Shown: in pieces, positions 1 through 10,298 of the stretch
Numbering within the stretch: position 1 is the stretch's first letter
Layout of the letters: each line of letters opens with the position of its first letter
From: Tieghemostelium lacteum
Lineage: Eukaryota; Evosea; Eumycetozoa; Dictyosteliales; Raperosteliaceae
Length of the DNA stretch: 64,000 nucleotides
Assembly (NCBI GenBank): GCA_001606155.1
Contig: LODT01000028.1
Location: 782,735-846,734, forward strand
Direction of reading: 5' to 3'
Notes under the pieces: model-generated
The model's input: only the letters and a program-made list of their open reading frames with translations
What the model was told of the DNA's origin: nothing
Databases searched by the model: none
Made by a program: the position numbers and the translations under genes

Positions 1-2214
1 GAATTGATTGGTTATTTGAGCTAGATGTTTTTCATCTTGAATCAAACGTTCTTTGGTGATGAGTACCTCAAAGAGTTCATCTAGGGTCTTGTCAGAGAGA
101 ACTGTGATTTGACCTTGAATTTGTTTTCTCAATTCATTTTGCATTGGAATCAAGAAGAAATCATAGCATTTTAACATTATATTCTTTACAATACGGGCAC
201 GAATGTCCTGGAATAATTTAGAGGATAAATTAGCTACTATAGACATGGTCTCTGCCTTGGATTTACTGGTGGTTTCTGAGAGTCTTTTGAGTTCCTTGTT
301 ATTATTCAATTCCCAATAGATTAATCTGGTGGTGTAAAACTCATCCATACATTTGTTCTTGCAGATTACACTGACCTCATTAATGAATTTAAAGTACATT
401 TCCTTGATGGCGTAGATGAAATATGGATGATCTTCAACAACTAGAAGTGTCTCAGAGGTCTTTGAAGAACCATTGGAAGATCCTTGATCTTTAGGATCGA
501 ATGACAATGAATTTCCACTGTTTTGACGACGTAATTGAATCTTCTTTTTGTTCTCAATCATCTTGTCGACAATATCAGCCAATCTCTTGAGAATGTAGGT
601 TTGTCTTCTAAAGAGTTGGTCAATGAGTGGTACCAAAAGATCTTTGGCTTTCTTTTGAGCAATATCACTTGCAGCCCATGCCAAGTTACTGACATTATGT
701 GGTCTATTTGACCCCAAACTAGTGGCAATCTCATCAGTTGACAAGTCACCCAATTCTACAACTTCAGAGATGTTTTTGAATTCCGATAACAATCTTTCAA
801 ATTGTTGACCACCATAGAGTTTACTGTCATGATACTGAACTTTCTTGGAGAGGTTCTCTAAAAGTTTGTGATTATAATCATACCATTCACCTACATCATC
901 TTGTTGTTTCTCTTCAGCTAAAGTCTGACCATTCAGTGCTGGGTTACCTTCCAGTGTACCACCAAATACTAGTTTCTCAATATTCTGAAGGAATTCCATA
1001 ACATAGTTACTGGCAATGACTCTGAGATTACCAGAATTCATATTAGAAATCTGGTTCTTTAGTCTAAGTAACTGGTCAGAGCTGTTCTTTCTGAATGATC
1101 TCAGACGTTTCAAGACCTCTGGAATAGACTCTTGGTATCTCTTCCAAGTCAACTCTGAGGCAAAGTGAATAAATGACTGAATACCCATGGATCTAGCATA
1201 CTTTTTATCAAATTGCAATTGTTCTAGAATCTCTTGATCCTTTTTGTTTAGTTGGTCACAAATATCACGAAGTTGGTCTTTGGTCTTACATTTGAGTCTT
1301 TGTTCATTGTTTGGAAGTGTAGTGAAGAAACAATTTGGTTTACTCAAATCCTGAAGATACTTGTTCAGATCCTTATTTTGAGTAAATGTTTGCAAATGGT
1401 CGTGGAATCTGTTGAATACAAAGATGGATCTGTCCAGTTTAGGGTCAATCTTTTTGGCAAATTCCATCAGTTCATTAGACTCCTCTAATGATGCTGAACT
1501 TTTTTCAACAAACACCAATACCTTGTGATCCTCTTGTGACTTACTAGACAATGACATTTGTAAATCATCCAAACTTGACAATTTAAAACCATTCTGAAGT
1601 GATGGGGGTTCTATTAAAACCATATTCAAACAATTCTTGTATTCAATAGTTATTCTAATGGGCACATTAGTCTTTGCATTTCTCTTTGTAATCTCCAATG
1701 TCAATTCATCCAATTCCACCTGTTTATCAATTTCAAAACTATTTAAAAATCTGTCTCTCTTTATAGTAAAAACAGGTTTCTCATTCAATAGATTATTAAC
1801 CATTGTAATAGCAATAGGTCTATATGTTGTACCTGCGATACCCAATGGTAATCCAATAAGTGATTCAATCAATATAGATTTACCACTTCCATCTTTTCCA
1901 AGGAATATAAATTCTGGTATTTCAATCTGTGTATTTAAACTATATTTTAGTTAGAATCTCTTATCTACCTTCTTCATCCTCCCTATATATATATATATAT
2001 ATAAAATTAATGATTTCCTTACTCTCTAGCTAGAGTCATAATCTTATTAAAAGATTTATAAAGGTCAATATATTTGTCATTATCAAAATTCAATGGAAAT
2101 GGTAATACCATTGATTTGGTGCTAAAAATATAATTTATATAGTATAATTAGAAAATCTGACTTTTTTGGTAATTTTTTGTAATTTTAGGTTTATAAATAC
2201 TTTGGTCTGTCCAT
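1..2214 (-). CDS. Dynamin-like GTPase, DRP5/ARC5 type, 5' part
   Basis: Large dynamin-family GTPase; in Dictyostelium the DRP5-like members (dlpA-C) act in cytokinesis. The gene runs off the left edge, so the C-terminus is missing. I read three exons: 2201-2214, 2023-2121 and below 1939, with GT..AG introns 2122-2200 and 1940-2022 that keep one frame. The first exon is only 14 nt; the protein starts MDRPNTKSMVLPF. The P-loop GKDGSGKS lies at residues 52-59, followed by a G2-like GTTYRP. Where dynamins have DxPG (G3) this protein reads LIEPPSL, and the G4 position (FVFNRFHD) is also non-standard, so nucleotide hydrolysis may be altered. A long helical stalk follows (SFIHFASELTWKRY onward). Family assignment rests on the P-loop, stalk and general layout. 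Which paralog it is cannot be decided. Confidence 0.75.
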
Positions 2215-2769
2215 ATCTCCTTATACTATAATTTGAATAAATAAAAATAAATAATTAAATTAAAAAAGTTTTGATAAATCAATCACACACTTAATAATAA
2301 TCAATAACCAATCAATTATTTTTACAAAAAAAAAAACAAAATAATAGATATTATGAAAATTGTAAAAATGGCGCCCTTCACTTTACCTCAGTATTATTAG
2401 AATTGAAATTTTTTTTATAACCAATGTTTTAAAATTATTATTAAATTTCATTATAAAATTTTATGATTCTGTTAATTCATTCCAAAGAATTAGAAAAATT
2501 ATAGATAATCCACATTATCTTTTTTTTTTTTATTCAATTGAAATTTATCATAAACCCCTTTTGAAATTCATTTATAATTTTTATATTTTTAATCATAGTA
2601 TTATTATAACAAACTACTTCTCTGATATAGATTTATTCAAGTGAGTTTTTATCTTTGAAAGCCAGAAGATAAAAAAAAAAAGAAGCTTGCAAATATTTAA
2701 TCCAAAAGGATAAATTTTTTTTTAAAATTTTTTTTTAAAATTTTTAATATACAACCATATGGACATATA
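2215..2769. other. Divergent intergenic region, dynamin-like / F-box genes
   Basis: AT-rich region between two divergently transcribed genes, with A/T runs typical of dictyostelid promoters. It also holds a plus-strand open frame at about 2367-2643, reading FYDSVNSFQRIRKI, with no ATG in frame. Nothing else recognisable was seen. Confidence 0.5.
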
Positions 2770-5398
2770 ATGGAAAACAGATCTTTAAAAAGAAGTAAGA
2801 ATTATTACTTGTGAATATAGGAGTAGTTTTATATGAATACGTATTGTTTAGATTTCATATTTTCACATAAGACCTCCTTTTTATTTTTTTTTAGTAAATT
2901 ATTAATAGAACTAACCAAATTATCACTATCCCACATTATATTATAAAAATTTTTTAGCTATATTAATTGATAAAGAAGATCAAGTAGAGGACAATGATCT
3001 TTTTTTAAATTACTATAAGAGATATAAATATATAAATGATAATAATAATAACAGCAGTTTTCTAGGTTTAAAAAATATATATAGTAACAATAACAACAAC
3101 AGTTTTAATTTTAATAGTTTTAATAATAATAATTATGGTATTATAAAGAAATTAGTAGTACCAGTACTACCTCAACTACAACTATTTGATTTTCTATCTA
3201 TAGAGATTATTATAAAGATATTCAACTATTGTAACCCATTTTATACACCTCTGATATATGTTTGTAGAGATTGGTATCAAATAGTACGAGATAATAAGGT
3301 ATCTCTATGGAAAGAGTTGAAGATATCGATAAACAGTAATAACAAACCCATTTTATTCTCACCAAAAAAATCTTTGGTTTTGTCCTACTTTAACAATGGT
3401 CATTGGAAGAGTCTACAATCCTTTTCAATCAATTCTATTGATTTTAAACCGGTTATGAATAGTCCTAAAAGAAACAAAAGACCATCTCACCATTCTTATA
3501 TTAATAATAACAACCACAACAACAATAACAGTATTACCTCATTTTCATATAATTCACCATACCATCAAAGTGAATCTACAACCATAAACTGTATCAATAA
3601 CTATAGTAATATAAATAACAGTAATAGTAACATTAGTTCAATACTAGATAATAGTAGTAATATTAATAATATGATTGATTATAAGTTTTTAAAGAATATT
3701 ATAAATTCTTTGGCATCTATAGAGAATCATAATCTTCGTACACTGGAATTGATATTACCAGTAAACCAAAAGCAACTTAATATGATAATGAAACAGTGCA
3801 GTAATCTAAAGAGTCTGTGTTTTAATAGTTTGTTGATTAATGATGACGAATTCAAACAAATATTCTCTCAACACAATCACCGACTGAAACAACTGTCTGT
3901 CATGATTGTAGGCCAATACAGTAACCTAGAAGAGTTTAATAACAAAAAGAACAATAACTGGTCCAACAAGAGCACCCTGTCACCGATGAGCCTGTACTCT
4001 ATAAGTGCCATGTCCTCTCTAAAGACACTAAAGTTCTCTCTCCTACCCCACTTTGGTAACTACAAGTCGATAGCCGAGCAACAATCAGAGATTCTGCAAA
4101 GTTCTCATGAAGGACAGGAATTTGATCGTTGCACAAGCAGTCTTGGAAAACTGACGAAACTTAGAGAACTTGAATTATCAAGTTGTGCCATCTCAGGAAC
4201 TGTTATAGAAGACCTGATTGTAAATAGCTTTGAAGGCCTGAATAAACTGGTGCTTTATAGAAACTCTTCATTGGCTCAATTGAAATTCACTTGTAATACC
4301 TTGCAGTCCATCCAGTTGTCGTGTCTGTCCATTCTCGAGTATATTGAGATCAACAGCAGTTCACTAGAGGAATTTGTATGTGAAGGTTGCGAAGCTTTGC
4401 AATCTACACTATTGTTCAGTCCTAATCTCCTCGATTTGTCATTTGAGTCTTGTTCAGGACGTTTGTCTCTCATGCAAGCTGATCGTCTACAAAACCTCTC
4501 ACTTTTTGAATGTTCAGATCTGACACAACAGTCTTTGGAAGATATACTAGATAGTCTACCTTCTCTGGAGACTTTATGCATCTATCTTCAACAGATTCAA
4601 AACCTTCGATTGGCAAGTGCTACACTCAAGTCACTGGATATTGAAGCATGGTCTGGTTTGCTAACTTGTGTTCTGGATTGTCCATCACTTGAGGATTTCA
4701 AAGCATCTGAATCCACTATAGAGACTCTCTATCTCAAAGGCAACAATATCTCTAATATAGCCTTGGATTTCTGTGACAGTTTGAGAACCGTTCTCATTGA
4801 TGTTCTATCTTGTAACCACTTTTCCTTCACACAAAATCACCCCTATAAAGGCTATTTAAATCTTCCACCAGTCGACCAAGATGAACAGGCCCAAATAGAG
4901 CAAACTGAGTTAGGCACTGAAGTTGAGGAGGATTCTGAATCTAGAATTAATAGATCGTATTTCTTGTCAACTAATCTGTTCTTGCAGTCACAGAATTTCA
5001 TTCAAAATTGTATAGTTTTAAGCTCCAATATCGTTGGTAAGATATCGACCAAGGTCGTTGGAAGCCTGTCGATTGAACAGAAATCTCAATCAACATTTTA
5101 CTACAATATCAGTAAAATTTGTAAATTTAATATCTATAAAGAGTCAAGCTCAGGTAAAGGCAGCAGTCCAAAGTTTATACCCATCCCAATTCAATCTCCA
5201 ACCAGTATTCACAATAACAACTATTATCTTCAACAACAACAGTACAATAACTATATAATGAATAGTCAGAACTGTAACAGTATGCCTATCAATTGTAACA
5301 CTAGTTATTATAGTACTGATAGTAGAGATAGTGCCTTATTTGATTATATAGATGAATATGGTGGAAACAGTAATTATCTATTTAATGGTTTCAAATAA
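2770..5398 (+). CDS. F-box protein with leucine-rich-repeat-like region
   Basis: Probable substrate receptor of an SCF ubiquitin ligase. Exon 1 is 2770-2794 (MENRSLKR), the donor is GTAAGA, the intron is 2795-2957, and exon 2 runs 2958-5398; the joined frame gives 821 residues. I chose this start because the frame is open upstream of the internal ATG at 3317 and contains a good F-box at residues ~80-128 (LFDFLSIEIIIKIFNYC, then VCRDWYQIV and LWKEL). Asn/Ser-rich low complexity precedes and follows it. Residues ~255-640 are repeated Leu-rich segments (LRELELSSC, LQSIQLSCLSILEYIEI) like F-box/LRR proteins. The C-terminal ~180 residues are polar, with Gln/Asn/Tyr runs. The substrate is unknown. 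It converges on the dUTPase gene. Confidence 0.8.
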
Positions 5399-5637
5399 CC
5401 ACAATTACCCAGTAAAAACTCTTATTTTTTTTTTTATAACAATTAATATAGTATCTTCAAATATATATATTTATCCATGTTGCTTTTTATAATAAAAAAA
5501 AAAAAAGTATTTTTAAAACACGTATATTCATTGTTCTATTTTATTTTCATGAGAGAGGTTATGTGTGCTTAAGTTATTATACAAAACACTAAAACTATCA
5601 ACATTATTATTTTTGTTTTTAAAGTAATAAAAAGTTT

Positions 5638-6153
5638 TTAGTTCTTTACACCAGTACTACCAAAACCACCAGAAGATCTTTCAGTATCATCTAAACTACT
5701 GACTTCAACTGGTTCTGGTGTTGAAATCTTTTCGAAAATTAATTGAGCAATTCTATCACCAATAGCAACTGTTATTCAAATGAAAAAATATTTATTAGTA
5801 TTAAATAATTTAAATACAAGCTATTATTCTTATGATTGTAACATACCTTTAAAATCAGTATCAGAGTGGTTAAATAAAATGACACCAACATTACCTCTGT
5901 AGTCAAAATCAATGACACCTGCACCGACATCAATTGAATTCTTCCATGCCAATCCAGATCTTGGAGCTACTCTTCCATAGGTACCTTCTGGAATAGCAAT
6001 TTGAATATCAGTCATAATTAATGCTTTACCTCTTGCAGGAACAATTGATTCTTGTGCACTTGATAAATCATATCCAGCTGCATCTTTTGATCCACGTTTT
6101 GGTATAGTTGCGTTTTCTGATAATTTTTTAACTCTGAAAATATCTTGAACCAT
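5638..6153 (-). CDS. dut: Deoxyuridine 5'-triphosphate nucleotidohydrolase (dUTPase)
   Basis: Hydrolyses dUTP to dUMP and pyrophosphate, keeping uracil out of DNA and supplying the dTMP precursor. Two exons: 5847-6153 and 5638-5768, with intron 5769-5846 (donor GTATGT); 145 residues, the usual length for the homotrimeric family. All five family motifs are readable: AAGYDLSSA (1), APRSGLAWK (2), [13 protein letters not shown] (3), GDRIAQLIF (4) and the C-terminal flexible arm [10 protein letters not shown] (5) that closes over the active site. The splice restores KVAIGDR exactly across motif 4. No targeting peptide is evident. A thymidine kinase gene lies about 3 kb away; both act in dTTP supply, but they are separate transcription units on the same strand. 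Confidence 0.95.
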
Positions 6154-6336
6154 TTTGTATTTCTGTATAAATTATTTATTATGATTTTAAAAATGTAATT
6201 AAAATTTTTTAATTCTAGTAAAACGAAATTCAAACGGTTTATTTTTTTTGTTTTAAATTTTTAAGCGGGTTTTATTCATAATGTTTTTGTAATTGATACC
6301 GATACTATCTTTTTAAAGATTTATTTATTTATTTGT

Positions 6337-7171
6337 TTAATAGTCTGTTGAGAATGTTAATTCTTTATTTTCTTCAAGCTCCTTGTTTAGTTTCTCAATT
6401 TGAGATTTCATAATTCTGAACCAAAGAAAATATTGGATGGTAAGGTTTTTGGATCTTTTTGAGAGATTTTAATGAATGCCAATGCTGCTTTGTCAGAGTC
6501 ACCAATTTGTGTTCCATCAACTGAGTTGAAATAGCCTTCTAATTCTTTTGTCTTGTATTCAGGGATTGGATTCTTTGCTACTCTTAGGTTACTTCCTCCG
6601 AGGAACTTAGTTCTGAAACTACCTGGAGATACTAATACAGATCGAACACCAAATTTAGAGACCTCATGATCTAAAGCAATAGTGAAACCGTTCAATGCAA
6701 ATTTAGTACCAATATAAGAGGTAAAATTACTAACTAAAGCTGTAAATGCTAAAAAGGAGGCAACATTTAAAATCAAACCTGAACCTTGACTACGTAAGTG
6801 TGGCATAACTTGTTTAACAATATTCATAACTGCAAATAGATTAATTTCATAGTTTAATTTGAAATCATCTAAAGAACTCTCTTCAACAGCCCAAGTAACC
6901 ATAACCAGCATTATTCACTACAATATCTATTCTACCAAATTTCTGTATTGTCTTTTCGACAGCACCTTTAACACTGGCTTCACTGGTTATATCTGTCTTT
7001 AGTACTAATAGATTATCAATTTTATCTTTAGATATTTGTTTTTCTAATTCCTGGTGATCTAGTAAGTGCTGTAACTTTGTATCCTTCCAATACAAGTTTT
7101 TGTACTAAGCTTAAACCTATACCCGAAGAAGTACCACTAACTAACCAAACTTTATTATTATTACTTGACAT
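6337..7171 (-). pseudogene. Short-chain dehydrogenase/reductase, frameshifted
   Basis: Classical SDR gene split across frames. From ATG 7171 it reads MSSNNNKVWLVSGTSSGIG, the cofactor glycine motif. A frame change near 7045-7055 leads to [15 protein letters not shown] and [10 protein letters not shown] second change at the CCC run 6890-6892 leads to [10 protein letters not shown]. The catalytic YxxxK is present (SYIGTKFAL), followed by VSPGSFRTKFL. A third change near 6416 is needed to reach the typical SDR C-terminal helix (IMKSQIEKLNKELEEN), ending at 6337. Three breaks in about 830 bp suggest a decaying gene, though at least one sits in a homopolymer and could be a sequence error. The family is certain; the substrate is unknown. 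Confidence 0.75.
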
Positions 7172-7519
7172 TTTAATTTATTATTATTCTTTACAATTGA
7201 ATTACTTTGGATATATTAAAAATCAAAATAATTAAATATATTTATAGTATAATTCCAATGTGATAAACATGATGTGTAAGTGTATGTTAGAAGCTTCTAA
7301 CAAGATATGAAAAAATATTTGTGCTGGATTTTGTAAAAAAGTTTCCAAAATTAGCAATTCGTTCAAATATTGCTATGCAAACTAATAAAATATTCCAAAC
7401 AGTTTATAAAATATCTTAAATTATTTTTTAGGGCAATCCAACAATTTTCTTGCTAAAAGCAGAGTCTCTCTCCCATTATTATTTTAATATTTACAATTAT
7501 TAACACAAATAATGGTATT
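7172..7519. other. Intergenic region upstream of SDR pseudogene
   Basis: AT-rich, no convincing ORF. The only structured element is the 18-bp palindrome at 7285-7302, listed separately. Confidence 0.5.
7285..7302. promoter_or_regulatory. 18-bp perfect palindrome with heat-shock-element core
   Basis: TGTTAGAAGCTTCTAACA is a perfect inverted repeat. Its core AGAAGCTTCT matches the HSF consensus nGAAnnTTCn. It lies about 115 bp upstream of the SDR pseudogene start. It could be a stress-response element or simply a chance palindrome; only two clear pentamers are present, while strong HSEs have three or more. Confidence 0.4.
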
Positions 7520-7721
7520 TTAGAGTGGATGAGTAGCAATATAGTTAATGGCCTTATGTTGTTCACGAGTTACTATTCCTCCAAAAATTTCACCATTATC
7601 TCTAATCTCATTCTACCAAATTGTTCATCATAGACCTCTTGCAGTATTTCTTAATTTTTCATAGTAAACATCTGTGAGTGGGACCCATTTTTTTGGTACC
7701 TGAAGTTGTAGTAGTTGAAAT
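7520..7721 (-). pseudogene. Unidentified gene fragment, frameshifted
   Basis: A minus-strand stretch that looks coding but changes frame about twice. After a plausible splice acceptor (tttccag, exon edge 7721) it reads FQLLQLQVPKKWVPLTDVYY then EKLRNTAR; a frame change gives VYDEQFGRMRLEI, and another gives RDNGEIFGGIVTREQHKAIN before a TAA at 7520-7522. No start or upstream exon could be found before the next gene. I do not recognise the family. It is most likely the decayed 3' end of a gene. Confidence 0.45.
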
Positions 7722-7916
7722 CTGGAAATGAAACTTATATTTTCTTTATGTTGTAATCAATTTAAAATATAATAATTTAAAAAGAAATAAATATTTAACA
7801 ACGAATATTCTAAAGAAATATTTTTTTCTAAATTTTTGAGTTTAATTTCTGAGGTTTAAAATTTTATAACAAAAACTGCAAAAATATCCACCCTGTTAAA
7901 ATTAAAAGAATAGAAG
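7722..7916. other. Short intergenic region before the DMT gene
   Basis: AT-rich, with no ORF or structured element seen; probable 5' UTR and promoter of the membrane-protein gene at 7917. Confidence 0.4.
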
Positions 7917-9026
7917 ATGGATTTAATATGGATATTACCATTGATGGTAGGAGCCTTTCTTTGGTCGATATCAGATGTTATTCAGGATGCTTGTATTAAA
8001 GAGGACGGAGGGGAAGATGAACATAAAGATAACGATAAAAAAGACTTGATATCTATCAGTGCTTTGAAATCAAAACACGAAGAAAGATTATCAGGTATAC
8101 AAGGATCACTGGTATCGGGATTAGTCATGTTGTTCGTTGTACTCTTTCTACACATGATTGTGGGAGACAAAGAGTTGTATGCCTACTATGACCACTACCA
8201 TCAAAATGCAGGAATTTCAGATGGACAGGGACCAGCTACAGGCGTGCATCCAAAGATCATCACAATAGCCGCAGTAGCTTCTGGATCATTACAATGCGCC
8301 CATTTAATCTATTTCCTAAAATCATTTGAAGGCAGTTCGTCGACAGTCATTGTACCATTGATGCAACTCAACAGTGTATTTGTGTTACCATTTACCATCA
8401 TTCTATCGATTCTCTCTCAGTTTTACCCCATTCTAGCAGCATTTCACAAAATTATAACATTTAAACATCTACTGGCGTTTTCATTAATCTTCATTGGAGG
8501 CTTCTACCCAAGTCTCGACGGAAACCTGTCGACATTAACCAAAGCCTCTTTCTGGCGACAATACTCAGTACGACAGATACTCATCAGTGACTTCTTTATC
8601 GCTGTCTACTATCTCCTGGTATCCTTTTGCACAAATGAACCAGGAGCAATGTCAAACAAGAGTTTCTTTATTCTCTCCATCTATGGAAATTGTTTGACTT
8701 TTTTGGTTTTGGTTGTGTTTCTCAGACAGTATAGGAAAGCAGCTCTCAGTCTCATGACTCTCTCTAGAAAATACATTCTACTAGCTGTAGCAGGTGAATC
8801 ATTTTCATTAGTTGGATACTTTTTCGTATCGATATCCTATCATCTCTATTATAATAGTGGTATTGTATCTGCTGCTGAGGGAGCTCTAAATCAACTATTC
8901 AATCTATTATTAGCAATATCTTTAAAGAAACTTTTTAATTTTGGTAGAGAAGTCGAAAGAATCAATGAGAAACTGTTCTCATGTTTAGTAGTATCAATAG
9001 GTTTAGTTTTAACATCTTCAATGTAA
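7917..9026 (+). CDS. Multi-pass membrane protein, DMT/EamA-like transporter
   Basis: Single-exon gene for 369 residues. I count about ten hydrophobic segments: near 3-20, 65-82, 112-133, 143-165, 183-197, 220-238, 250-267, 285-307, 318-336 and 350-369, with a charged loop (GGEDEHKDNDKK) after the first. Ten segments in two halves is the layout of the drug/metabolite transporter superfamily (EamA, nucleotide-sugar and NIPA-like). Motifs are too weak to name a substrate; a transporter of endomembranes or plasma membrane is inferred from topology only. The ATG follows an A-rich leader. The next gene (thymidine kinase) is convergent. Confidence 0.6.
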   Translation: MDLIWILPLMVGAFLWSISDVIQDACIKEDGGEDEHKDNDKKDLISISALKSKHEERLSGIQGSLVSGLVMLFVVLFLHMIVGDKELYAYYDHYHQNAGISDGQGPATGVHPKIITIAAVASGSLQCAHLIYFLKSFEGSSSTVIVPLMQLNSVFVLPFTIILSILSQFYPILAAFHKIITFKHLLAFSLIFIGGFYPSLDGNLSTLTKASFWRQYSVRQILISDFFIAVYYLLVSFCTNEPGAMSNKSFFILSIYGNCLTFLVLVVFLRQYRKAALSLMTLSRKYILLAVAGESFSLVGYFFVSISYHLYYNSGIVSAAEGALNQLFNLLLAISLKKLFNFGREVERINEKLFSCLVVSIGLVLTSSM

Positions 9027-9247
9027 AAAAAAAAAAATAACAATAATATCATCCACACCACACAGAAATTATTTAAATGGAATTCATTACACACCACACA
9101 CACTCCCACAATATATACACAGAGTATTACTCCTTTTTTTATGTTTTTGAATAAAAAAGCAAAGATAATATATATCTAAAATCTTTTATATATAAATTAT
9201 ATATAAATTGTATATAAATTATAATATAACATTCGAGTAAACTATAG

Positions 9248-9899
9248 TTATTTTTTATGATAACAACTTCTACAAACTGAAATATATTTATCAGTACCAC
9301 CAATCAATTCTACAGATTCATCAGAAACGGTTCTTTTTGAGAATGCAGCATCATTAAAACAAACCATACAAACTGCAGTCAGTTTGGTAATATCCTCTGC
9401 TTTACCAATGAGATTTAAAATGGTTGGGAATGGTTTTCTTTGAAATGTTCCATCTAGAGCTGCAATGATTACAATTTTACCTTTATTGGCAAGATCCTCA
9501 CTGAAATCCACAACATCTGGGAAAAACTGACCTTCGTCAATGCCAATTACATCATGTTCCTCTGCCTGCTTTTTAGCCTCCTCCAAAACAGTACAAGGCA
9601 TTGCATTGTAATTTTGTCTACATTTAAATTAAATTTACACTGTGTAAATATCTCACACTTTCTTATAGATTCGTTTTTTAAAATTATGTGGTGAAATGTT
9701 GGTGGAGTGGAAATAAAGAAATATACCTGTCATGTGTCGTCAGAAGATTTCTTTCATTCTCATTGTATCTAACATCCTTACTGTATTTTATCAACAAACA
9801 CTTTTTATTTGCAAAATTAAATCTTTTTATTCTTCTAATTAATTCTGTGGTTTTTCCACTAAACATAGGTCCAAATATTACTTGAATTCTTCCAATCAT
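9248..9899 (-). CDS. TK1: Thymidine kinase, TK1 type
   Basis: Cytosolic salvage enzyme phosphorylating thymidine to dTMP with ATP. Two exons: 9727-9899 and 9248-9617; intron 9618-9726 starts with GTATAT and ends in AG, restoring [11 protein letters not shown] across the join. 180 residues. The P-loop GPMFSGKT is at residues 10-17; the Walker-B-like motif [12 protein letters not shown] follows. The lasso substrate-binding region is present, and the structural zinc site has its two Cys pairs (CMVC and CRSC). This is the TK1/bacterial type, not the TK2/dNK type. The protein ends right after the last zinc pair, so it lacks the long C-terminal tail that carries the mitotic degradation signal in vertebrate TK1. 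Confidence 0.95.
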
Positions 9900-10298
9900 T
9901 GTTATTTTTTGTGGGAGTGTTTATTATTACTAATAATGTTCGCAAAATGAAAAATTTTTTTACATTTGGCGGTTTAGGGTGTAGAGATAAACCAGCTAAA
10001 AATTACTATAATTAATGATCAAAAAAAAAACAAAAATTTTTTTTTTACAACTTCACTTTTAATATAAATTAACAATGCCATTGGTTATAATTGAAAAGTA
10101 TTTATAGATTGATTACAAATTAGTGTGTCAATCTAAAATTTTCAAGTTTGAAAATATTTCACAAAAAACTTAGAAAAAAAAAATTTTTTTATTTATTTCA
10201 TTACTCTTTTTCTAACCCTTTTATCTCTTTTTCATTAAAATATTGTAAAAATATCTAGATATAATCACCCAAATAAAAAACTAAAGACTAAAGGAGAG
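9900..10298. other. Divergent intergenic region, TK / USP genes
   Basis: About 400 bp of AT-rich DNA with several A and T runs between two divergent genes. No ORF or RNA gene was recognised; it presumably holds both promoters. Confidence 0.4.

Noticed and set aside
1984-2002. (TA)n run
   Set aside because: Ordinary AT microsatellite inside an intron of the dynamin-like gene.
3317-3319. ATG at 3317 as start of the F-box gene
   Set aside because: The F-box itself lies upstream in the same frame, and a GTAAGA/TTTAG intron joins to an earlier ATG at 2770.
4276-4581. Minus-strand 101-codon ORF
   Set aside because: Antisense shadow within the F-box/LRR gene, no recognisable domain.
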